Positions 1-6,151 of a stretch of 21,389 nt of DNA are shown here, in pieces. The notes beneath the pieces are model-generated. The model searched no databases. It was not told the origin of the DNA and saw nothing but the letters and a program-made list of their open reading frames with translations. The DNA lies in NCBI GenBank assembly GCA_031364965.1, contig JANLXF010000294.1, positions 1-21,389 on the forward strand, written 5' to 3'. Position 1 is the first letter of the stretch. The number at the start of each line of letters is the position of its first letter. The translations under genes were made by a program, and so were the position numbers. Source of the DNA: JAOUEA01 sp031364965 (lineage in GTDB: Bacteria; Actinomycetota; UBA4738; HRBIN12).

Positions 1-575
1 TGACGGCCGCGCTGCAGATCTGCCGGCGCGGCAACGTGCCGGTCGAGGCGCTCGGGACCTTCTTCGGGCCCAAGGGCGAGGAGGTCACCCGCGACCTCGA
101 CGGCGAGCGCCTGTTCCCCGATTTCACGTTCGGGACCCACCTCGCCGACGTAGAGGTGGACCTGGACACGGGCGAGGTGACGGTCCTGCGGTACCTCGCC
201 GCGCACGACGTGGGTCGCGCGATCAATCCGCTGAGCGTCGAGGGGCAGATCGCGGGCGCCGCGGTGCAGGGGATCGGCCAGGCGCTGCTCGAGGAGATCG
301 TGATGCAGGACGGGGTGAACCTCACGGGCGGGTTCTTCCAGTACCTGATCCCCACCGCGATGGACGTGCCCGACATCGAGGCGATCGTGCTGGAGTCGGG
401 CGAGGGCCTCGGCCCGTTCGGGGCTCGCGGGATCGGGGAGCCGCCGATCGGTCCGCCGCTCGCCGCGATCTCGAGCGCGATCGCCGACGCCGTCGGCGCC
501 CGCCCGACCACGCTGCCGATCACGCCCGAGCGCGTGCTCGAGTGCGTGCGGCGCGGCGCGGCTTCGTCGCCCTAG
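1..575 (+). CDS. Xanthine dehydrogenase/CO dehydrogenase-family molybdopterin-binding large subunit, C-terminal part
   Basis: This gene enters from the left edge, and only its last ~190 codons are present (reading from base 3; stop TAG at 573-575). The protein is the molybdenum-cofactor-binding large subunit of a molybdenum hydroxylase, which hydroxylates aldehydes, purines or other heterocycles, or oxidises CO, using water as oxygen source. The family is recognised from AHDVGRAINP followed by VEGQIAGAAVQGIGQAL, and from GARGIGEPPIGPPLAAI near the end. In the family the Glu of G-x-[KR]-G-x-G-E is the catalytic base beside molybdenum, and it is present here (GARGIGE). The active-site loop that would separate CO dehydrogenase from xanthine or aldehyde dehydrogenases lies off the left edge, so the substrate cannot be assigned. 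The gene converges with the P450 gene, with only 15 bases between their stops. An in-frame ATG-less start at 36 (GTG) is internal, because homology continues upstream of it. Confidence 0.9.
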   Translation, partial: TAALQICRRGNVPVEALGTFFGPKGEEVTRDLDGERLFPDFTFGTHLADVEVDLDTGEVTVLRYLAAHDVGRAINPLSVEGQIAGAAVQGIGQALLEEIVMQDGVNLTGGFFQYLIPTAMDVPDIEAIVLESGEGLGPFGARGIGEPPIGPPLAAISSAIADAVGARPTTLPITPERVLECVRRGAASSP

Positions 576-590
576 GTGTCCCGCGGGCCC

Positions 591-1811
591 TCAGGCGTCC
601 CAGACCACCGGCAGCTCGAGCGCCGCGCGGTTGGCCCAGCCGCGTACGATCGGCCGGCGCCTGGGGTCGAGCCGCAGGCGTGGGAGCCGGCGGAACATCT
701 CCTCCACGATCACCTGCGCGAGCACCCGGGTGACGAAGTGGCCGACGCAGAAATGCACGCCGTACCCGAACGACTGGTGACCCTGGTGCTGGCGGTCCAG
801 GTCGTAGGTGTCCGGGTCGTCGAAGCGATCCGGGTCCCGGTTCGCCGATCCGATCACCAGGCCGACTTCGGTGTCCGCCGGGAAGCGCAGCCCGCCCAGC
901 GTGGTCTCGCCCGTCGTGCGCTTCTCCGTCATCCCGAAGGGCGAGATCCATCGCAGGCCCTCCTCGATCGCCGCGCGCGACCACGTCGGGGCGTCCTCGG
1001 CCACCCGGCGTGCCTGGTCCGGGCGCCCCAGCAGCCCGAGCAGGGTGTTGGCAACGGCATGCGCCGGTTCCTGGATCCCGCCGACGATCAGCACCCCCAC
1101 GGTGCCGATCAGGTCCTCGGCGGTGCGCGTGCGCCCCGCGGGCATGCCGTCGCGCAGCATGTGCGACAGGGCGCCGTCGTCGGGATGCGCTGCCAGGTCC
1201 GGGAGGCGGCGTTCGAGGTAGGCGAGAACCTCGGCCTTGACCGCCCGGCCCCGTTCGGCCACGGCGGCGTCGCGGCCGAAATCGACGAGATACGCGGCGT
1301 AGCCCCCCAGCCACCGGCCCAGCGTGGCGTCGTCGACGTCGACGAATCCGAGCACGTCGCCGACCGCCCGGATGCTGATCGGTTCCAGCAGCTCGCGGCA
1401 CGCCTCCGCGGCGCCCCGTGGCCGGATCGCGTCGACGTATCGCGCGGCGGTGGCTCCCAGGATCTCGTCGCGGTACCCATTCACCGCGCGCGGCCGGAAG
1501 GGAGGGTTCAGCGAGTCCCGCAGGGTCCGATGGGGCGGTCCCGTCAGGCTCATCACGTTGGGATCGCCGTAGACCGCGTTGAACGGCTGCTGCGTGGGGC
1601 CGAACACGTCGTCGTTGCCGCCGGCTTCCTCGCACAAGGCCCACGTCGTGACCAGGACGCGCCCGGTTTCCGGGACGAACGCGATCGGGGCCTCCCGTCG
1701 CATCCACCGGTAGACCGGATACGGGTCGTCCTCCAACACGTCGAGACCGACGTCGACGATCACGTCGGTGGCGACCTCGCCGCCGTTGCGGCGGTGGATC
1801 TCCCCGATCAT
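591..1811 (-). CDS. Cytochrome P450, GcoA/CYP255-like (copy 1)
   Basis: 406-residue soluble P450, the normal length for bacterial class I enzymes and close to GcoA. Visible landmarks are the ExxR of helix K (E284-G-L-R287) and the heme loop FGYGVHFCVG with thiolate ligand C355. The helix-I segment reads GGIQEP (244-249) where most P450s have [AG]Gx[DE]T[TS], so the acid-alcohol pair used in proton delivery is replaced by Gln-Glu-Pro. From memory, the aromatic O-demethylase GcoA (CYP255) has GAMQEP there and also matches in the N-terminal NPYEVY/APLAFVP region, in HPDD..SH.LHDGMP before helix I, and at the C-terminal tryptophan-rich end. I therefore place this protein near CYP255. The start is ATG 1811, with a weak purine-rich GAAGAGGG upstream. 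It is divergent from the aminotransferase operon across the 1812-1981 control region. No reductase partner (GcoB-like or ferredoxin) is encoded in the window. The substrate is unknown. Confidence 0.92.
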   Translation of the reverse strand: MIGEIHRRNGGEVATDVIVDVGLDVLEDDPYPVYRWMRREAPIAFVPETGRVLVTTWALCEEAGGNDDVFGPTQQPFNAVYGDPNVMSLTGPPHRTLRDSLNPPFRPRAVNGYRDEILGATAARYVDAIRPRGAAEACRELLEPISIRAVGDVLGFVDVDDATLGRWLGGYAAYLVDFGRDAAVAERGRAVKAEVLAYLERRLPDLAAHPDDGALSHMLRDGMPAGRTRTAEDLIGTVGVLIVGGIQEPAHAVANTLLGLLGRPDQARRVAEDAPTWSRAAIEEGLRWISPFGMTEKRTTGETTLGGLRFPADTEVGLVIGSANRDPDRFDDPDTYDLDRQHQGHQSFGYGVHFCVGHFVTRVLAQVIVEEMFRRLPRLRLDPRRRPIVRGWANRAALELPVVWDA

Positions 1812-1828
1812 CGCGGCGCCCTCTTCCC

Positions 1829-1860
1829 GTGGTGTGCTGATGGCGTGGTGTGCTGATGGC
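1829..1860. repeat. Perfect 16-bp tandem duplication in the divergent control region
   Basis: The unit GTGGTGTGCTGATGGC occurs twice head to tail with no mismatch (1829-1844 and 1845-1860). It lies in the leader of the divergent P450 gene, 18 bases from its start codon. It could be a recent replication-slippage duplication or a duplicated binding site; the sequence alone does not decide. Confidence 0.85.
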
Positions 1861-1888
1861 GCATGGTCGTCTTGCCGGCCGCCGGCCG

Positions 1889-1919
1889 CAACCGCTTCTC
1901 ACGGTGCGAGAAGCGGTTG
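1889..1919. promoter_or_regulatory. Perfect 12-bp inverted repeat, probable operator
   Basis: CAACCGCTTCTC (1889-1900) and GAGAAGCGGTTG (1908-1919) are perfect inverted copies separated by 7 bases. The right arm overlaps the -35 box of the promoter at 1917-1946, so a dimeric regulator bound here would block or modulate transcription of the aminotransferase operon and could also control the divergent P450. A weaker outer pair, GGTCGTC at 1865-1871 and GACGACC at 1934-1940, is nested around it. A terminator is unlikely: the repeat lies between divergent genes and no T-tract follows. No regulator gene is adjacent. Confidence 0.65.
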
Positions 1920-1946
1920 AACCAGGCGAGAACGACGACCTAGACT
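1917..1946 (+). promoter_or_regulatory. Predicted promoter of the aminotransferase-ALDH-SBP-P450 operon
   Basis: -35 TTGAAC (1917-1922), an 18-base spacer, then -10 TAGACT (1941-1946). The expected start of transcription is near 1953, leaving a leader of about 29 bases that carries the ribosome site AGGAAGG (1966-1972), 9 bases before ATG 1982. Both hexamers fit housekeeping sigma factors of actinobacteria. Confidence 0.55.
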
Positions 1947-1981
1947 CGCCCCCTGATCGGCTCACAGGAAGGACCCTGGCC

Positions 1982-3319
1982 ATGACCCACGGCATCGAGG
2001 AGTACGAGCGCCGCACCCCGACGTGCAAGGCGGCCTGGGAGTCGGCCTCCAAGGTGATCCCCGGAGGCGTCGGCAGCGCGATCCAGTTCAAGGCCCCCTA
2101 CCCGCTCTACCTCGGCGACTCCAAAGGCTCGCGTGTCTGGGATCTCGACGGGAACGAGTACATCGACTACTCGCTCTGCTACGCGGCGATGGTCGCCGGC
2201 CACGCGAACCCGCACATCGTGGAGGCGATCAAGGCCCAGACCGAGCACGGCACGCTGTACGGCCTGCCCACCACCCTTGCGGGCGACCTCGCCGAGGAGA
2301 TCATCCGCCGGTACCCGGGCGTGATCGACATGGTGCGCTTCACGCAGTCGGGCGTCGAGGCAACGCAGACCGCGATCCGTCTCGCGCGCGCCGCCACCGG
2401 CCGCAAGACGATCGTGAAGATCGAGGGCCAGTACCACGGCGGCACCGACCACCTGCTGGTCTCGATCGGCGGCGCGCCGGCCGACGCGGCCGGCCCCGAC
2501 GACCACCCGAACGCGACGGCCGACTCGGCGGGGCTGCTGCCCGCTTCCACGGAGTACACCGCGGTGGTCGCGTTCAACGACCTCGACATGATGCGTCGGG
2601 CGTTCGACGAGCACGACGGCGACGTGGCCGGCGTGATCATCGAGCCCGCGATGACGAACGGCGGCGTGATCCCGCCGCTGCCCGGCTACCTCGAAGGGGT
2701 GCGCGCCCTCTGCACCGAGAAGGGCTCGGTCCTCATCATGGACGAGGTCAAGCTCGGGTGCCGTATCGCGGCGGGCGGCGCCACCGAGCTGTGGGGCGTC
2801 AAGGGCGACATCGTCACGCTCGCCAAGGCGATCGGCGGCGGCGTGCCGGTGGGCGCCTTCGGCGGCACACGCGAGCTGATGGAACAGATCAGCCCGCTCG
2901 GACCCGCGGTGCACTTCGGGACCTACAACGCGAACCCGCTCGGGATGGCCGCCGGACTCGCCTGCCTCACGAAGGTCATGACCGACGAGACCTACGCGGA
3001 GATGACGCGCCTTGCCACCCGGATGGCCGACGGGATGCGCCACGTGATCAAGGAGACCGGCACGTCCGCCTACGTCGTGCAGCTCGAGACGCTCGGCGGG
3101 ATCTTCTTCGGTCTCGAGGAGCAGCCCAACAACTTCCGCGAAGCCGCGAAGAACGACGCCGCGAAGTGGGACGACTACTGGTTCGGCATGCTGAACCGCG
3201 GCGTGATCCCGATGGGCTCCGCGTGGTTCGAGGAGTGGTCGATGTCGGCGCAGCACACCGACGAGGACGTGGACCGCACCCTCGAGGCCTTCGAGGACAC
3301 GCTGCGCGCGATCGCCTGA
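1982..3319 (+). CDS. Class III PLP-dependent aminotransferase, glutamate-1-semialdehyde aminomutase-like
   Basis: 445 residues, cytosolic. Fold type I PLP enzyme of the acetylornithine/GSA subgroup, which moves an amino group between an amine or amino acid and a keto acid or aldehyde. Visible elements are QSGVEATQTAIRLARAATGR (PLP-phosphate region), EGQYHGG with the Tyr that stacks near PLP, D254 in MDEV (binds the pyridine nitrogen), and the Schiff-base Lys K282 in LAKAIGGGVPVGAFGG. The D-K distance of 28 residues equals that of GSA aminomutases. The DEV motif continues KLGCR instead of the usual MTGFR/xxGxGR, so the substrate pocket may differ. ATG 1982 was chosen because AGGAAGG lies 9 bases upstream; the frame remains open further upstream, but that part includes the promoter and inverted repeat and has no family similarity. 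A true heme-biosynthetic HemL is unlikely, since the gene is the first of an operon with ALDH, a binding protein and a P450. A catabolic aminotransferase (omega-amine or beta-amino acid) is more likely. Confidence 0.88.
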   Translation: MTHGIEEYERRTPTCKAAWESASKVIPGGVGSAIQFKAPYPLYLGDSKGSRVWDLDGNEYIDYSLCYAAMVAGHANPHIVEAIKAQTEHGTLYGLPTTLAGDLAEEIIRRYPGVIDMVRFTQSGVEATQTAIRLARAATGRKTIVKIEGQYHGGTDHLLVSIGGAPADAAGPDDHPNATADSAGLLPASTEYTAVVAFNDLDMMRRAFDEHDGDVAGVIIEPAMTNGGVIPPLPGYLEGVRALCTEKGSVLIMDEVKLGCRIAAGGATELWGVKGDIVTLAKAIGGGVPVGAFGGTRELMEQISPLGPAVHFGTYNANPLGMAAGLACLTKVMTDETYAEMTRLATRMADGMRHVIKETGTSAYVVQLETLGGIFFGLEEQPNNFREAAKNDAAKWDDYWFGMLNRGVIPMGSAWFEEWSMSAQHTDEDVDRTLEAFEDTLRAIA

Positions 3320-3345
3320 GCGGCGGGACGGGGAGGGGAACGGCC

Positions 3346-4815
3346 GTGACGGATCCGATCGTGATCGACATGTACGTGGGTGGGCGCCGGGTGCCGTCGC
3401 GATCGGGAGAGCGCTTCGACGTCGTGAACCCCGCCACCGGGGCGGTGTACGCGAGCGTCCCGAAGGGGAACGTCGAGGACATCGACCTCGCGGTGACGGC
3501 GGCGCGCGCGGCGCTCGAAGGCGAGTGGCGCACGACTGCGGCGCCCGATCGCGCGCGGATGCTCGGCACGCTCGCGCGGCTCCTGGAGGCGCGGATCCCC
3601 GAGTTCGCCGCCGCCGAGACGGCGCACAACGGCAAGACGCTGTTCGACGCCGACTTCGACATGCACGGCACCGTCGGGTGCTTCGACTACTACGCCGGCG
3701 CCGCCACGAAGTACGTGGGCTCCACGATCCCGGGCCCGGCCGACTACCTCCTGTACACCCGGCGCGAGCCCGTGGGCGTCTGTGGCCTGATCGTGCCGTG
3801 GAACTTCCCGCTGGCGATCGCCGCATGGAAGATCGCCCCGGCGCTGGCCGCCGGATGCACGGTGATCGTGAAGCCGGCGAGCGAGACCCCCGTCACCGTG
3901 CTGATGCTCGCCGACCTGATCGAGGAGGCGGGATTCCCGCCGGGGGTCTTCAACGTCGTGACCGGTCCCGGGCCGGTGGTGGGCAACGCGCTCGTCGAGC
4001 ACCCGGGCGTCGACAAGATCTCGATCACCGGCGAGACCTCGACCGGCAAGACGATCATGCGCACCGGTGCCGAGACGCTGAAGCGAGTGACCCTGGAACT
4101 GGGCGGCAAGTCGCCAAACCTCGTGTTCGCCGACGCCGACCTCGCGCAGGCCGTCGACGGGTCGCTCTTCCTGATCTACGCGAACAGCGGCCAGGTGTGC
4201 GACGCGCGCTCGCGGATCTTCGTCCAGGACGCGGTGTACGACGACTTCGTGGCGCGGTTCGTGGAACGCGCGCAGAAGATCAAGGTCGGCGACCCCACCG
4301 ACGAGGCGAACCACTACGGCGCCGTCACCTCGGCGCGCCAGCTCGACAAGATCGAGTACTACGTCGAGATCGGCCAGAAGGAAGGCGCCACGCTCGCCTG
4401 CGGTGGCGCGCGCATCGGCGAGGGCCCGGGTCTGTTCTACGCGCCCACGGCCTTCGTCGACGTCGACAACTCGATGCAGATCGCCCAGGAGGAGATCTTC
4501 GGGCCGGTCGCCTGCATCGGCCGGTTCTCCGACTACGACGACGGCATCCGGAAGGCCAACGACACGCCGTACGGCCTGGCCGCCACCGTGTGGACGAGCG
4601 ACCTGACCACCGGGCACCGCGCCGCGCACGACATCCGCGCGGGCGGCGTCTGGGTGAACACGAGTGAGTTCCTGTTCAACGAATCGCCGTTCGGGGGGAT
4701 GAAGGCGTCGGGCTTCGGCCGCGAGCTGAGCATCCACGGCATGGACGCCTACACGGAGCTGAAGACCGTGGGCGTCTCCCTCGGGGCCCATATGCCGACG
4801 TTCGAGCTCGACTGA
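3346..4815 (+). CDS. NAD(P)-dependent aldehyde dehydrogenase
   Basis: 489 residues, the usual length for the ALDH superfamily. It oxidises an aldehyde to a carboxylate (or acyl-CoA in some families) with NAD(P). PWNFPL holds the oxyanion Asn N153, the general base is E251 in LELGGKSPN, and the nucleophile is C285 in NSGQVC; the 34-residue distance between them is canonical. EEIFGPV and the C-terminal SPFGGMKASGFGRE segment are also present. Residues after the nucleophile read DARS where most ALDHs have TAGS or TAAS, and the usual FTGS loop reads ITGE. GTG 3346 was chosen for the GGAGGGG ribosome site at 3332-3338. The gene follows the aminotransferase by 26 bases. The frame remains open upstream inside the aminotransferase, but that is overlap coding, not a fusion. 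Its probable job is to oxidise the aldehyde formed by the aminotransferase or by P450 dealkylation. Substrates of this class include betaine, gamma-aminobutyr- and aryl aldehydes, and the sequence does not distinguish them. Confidence 0.92.
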   Translation: MTDPIVIDMYVGGRRVPSRSGERFDVVNPATGAVYASVPKGNVEDIDLAVTAARAALEGEWRTTAAPDRARMLGTLARLLEARIPEFAAAETAHNGKTLFDADFDMHGTVGCFDYYAGAATKYVGSTIPGPADYLLYTRREPVGVCGLIVPWNFPLAIAAWKIAPALAAGCTVIVKPASETPVTVLMLADLIEEAGFPPGVFNVVTGPGPVVGNALVEHPGVDKISITGETSTGKTIMRTGAETLKRVTLELGGKSPNLVFADADLAQAVDGSLFLIYANSGQVCDARSRIFVQDAVYDDFVARFVERAQKIKVGDPTDEANHYGAVTSARQLDKIEYYVEIGQKEGATLACGGARIGEGPGLFYAPTAFVDVDNSMQIAQEEIFGPVACIGRFSDYDDGIRKANDTPYGLAATVWTSDLTTGHRAAHDIRAGGVWVNTSEFLFNESPFGGMKASGFGRELSIHGMDAYTELKTVGVSLGAHMPTFELD

Positions 4816-4833
4816 CCGAAAGGGAGCGTGACC

Positions 4834-6138
4834 ATGCCACAGTTCGACGGTACCGACCCGGTGTTCCTCCGCGGACTCACGCAGCGCCGTCTGGGCCGGC
4901 GGGACTTCCTGCGCGGCGCCGGGGTCGGCGCCGGCACGCTCTCGCTGGCGGCGATCCTCGCCGCCTGCTCGAGCGGCGACAGCTCGGCGCAACCGTCGGG
5001 CTCCGCGGCCGCCGGCGTCTTCGACGGCGCCCCCGCAGGCGAGATGAACATGGCGAACTGGTCCCTCTACATCGACAAGGCGAAGGATCCCGACACCGGC
5101 GAGGTGACCCACCCCTCGCTGGACAAGTTCACCGCCGAGACCGGCATCCAGGTGAACTATCGCGAAGTGATCGACAGCCCAGAGACGTTCTTCGGCAAGC
5201 TCCAGCCCGTGCTGTCGGCCGGCCAGGACACCGGTTGGGACATCATGGTCATCACGAACGGCCGGGTGTTCGACACGATGAACCGACTGGGGTACTTCCA
5301 GGAGCTCCCGGGCCCCGAGCGGTTCCCGAACTTCCAGGCGAACGCGGGCCCCGCGGTCAAGGGGCCTTCCTACGACCCCGAGAACAAGGTCTCGATCGCG
5401 TACCAGTCGGGGATCACAGGACTCGGCTGGGACCCCAAGCTCGTGGCTGAGCTCCGCCCCGACAACCCGACGATCACGAGCATCCAGGATCTCTACGACC
5501 CGGCCTTCGCCGGCAAGGTCGGGATGTTCGGCGACACGCTCGACATGCCCTCGCTCGCGCTGCTGGGCATCGGGGTCGCGCCCGAGGATTCCACCCCCGA
5601 GGACTGGCAGGCCGCGGCCGACGTGATCATCAAGGCGCGAGACGACGGCATCGTGCGTCAGTTCTTCGCCGGCGCGGGCTACATCAACTCCCTCGCGCAC
5701 GGGGACGTGGCCGTCTCGATGGCATGGTCGGGCGACATCTTCCAGTCGAACCTGTCCGGGGACTCCGAGGGGCTGCAGTTCACGATCCCGGTCGAGGGCG
5801 GCGCCATCTGGACCGACAACATGACGATCCCGCCCCTCGCGAAGCACCCGGTCGACGCGATCACCTACATGGACTACATCTACCGGCCCGAGGTCATGGC
5901 GATGATGGTGGAGTGGATCAACTACGTGTCGCCCGTGCCGGCGGCGCAGGACGTGATCCTGGCCGATGCGGCCGCAGCGACCGATCCCGCCGACAGGACC
6001 TACCTCGAGAACGTCGCGAACAGCCCGCTGGTCTTCCCCACGGAGCAGGACGCCGAGCACCTCTTCAACTACCGGACCCTGACGGAGGAAGAGGACCCGC
6101 AGTGGCTCGCGGTCTGGAACCCGATCTCGCAGTCGTGA
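4834..6138 (+). CDS. Tat-exported lipoprotein, spermidine/putrescine (PotD/PotF)-type ABC substrate-binding protein
   Basis: 434 residues. The N-terminus has a twin-arginine signal (RRDFLR at 22-27), a small hydrophobic stretch, and a lipobox LAAC with the lipidated Cys at 45, so the protein should be exported folded and anchored outside the membrane. A low-complexity Ser/Gly/Ala linker follows. The mature part is a two-lobed binding protein of the polyamine class: MNMANWSLYID at the first strand, then LDKFTAETGIQVNYREV, GWDIMVITN, SIAYQSGITGLGWDP and GDVAVSMAWSGD are typical PotD-like landmarks. ATG 4834 lies 7 bases after AGGGAG; GTG 4828 is too close to that site. The gene starts 18 bases after the ALDH. 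No permease or ATPase genes are adjacent, which is unusual because these normally form one operon. The ligand is probably a polyamine or another cationic or amino compound, inferred from family and neighbours. Confidence 0.9.
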   Translation: MPQFDGTDPVFLRGLTQRRLGRRDFLRGAGVGAGTLSLAAILAACSSGDSSAQPSGSAAAGVFDGAPAGEMNMANWSLYIDKAKDPDTGEVTHPSLDKFTAETGIQVNYREVIDSPETFFGKLQPVLSAGQDTGWDIMVITNGRVFDTMNRLGYFQELPGPERFPNFQANAGPAVKGPSYDPENKVSIAYQSGITGLGWDPKLVAELRPDNPTITSIQDLYDPAFAGKVGMFGDTLDMPSLALLGIGVAPEDSTPEDWQAAADVIIKARDDGIVRQFFAGAGYINSLAHGDVAVSMAWSGDIFQSNLSGDSEGLQFTIPVEGGAIWTDNMTIPPLAKHPVDAITYMDYIYRPEVMAMMVEWINYVSPVPAAQDVILADAAAATDPADRTYLENVANSPLVFPTEQDAEHLFNYRTLTEEEDPQWLAVWNPISQS

Positions 6139-6151
6139 CGGGTCAGCTCCG

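Noticed and set aside
591..1856. Open frames on the plus strand opposite P450 copy 1
   Set aside because: They carry no motif, whereas the minus frame has ExxR and the heme cysteine loop.
1889..1919. Rho-independent terminator at the inverted repeat
   Set aside because: No T-tract on either strand, and the flanking genes diverge, so no transcript needs ending there.
1982..3319. HemL (heme biosynthesis) as function of the aminotransferase
   Set aside because: The catalytic residues fit, but the DEV loop differs and the operon is catabolic; no other tetrapyrrole gene is near.
2023..4815. Apparent aminotransferase-region/ALDH fusion in one open frame
   Set aside because: The first ~440 codons are an Arg/Pro-rich alternate frame of the aminotransferase gene; ALDH similarity starts only at GTG 3346, which has its own ribosome site.
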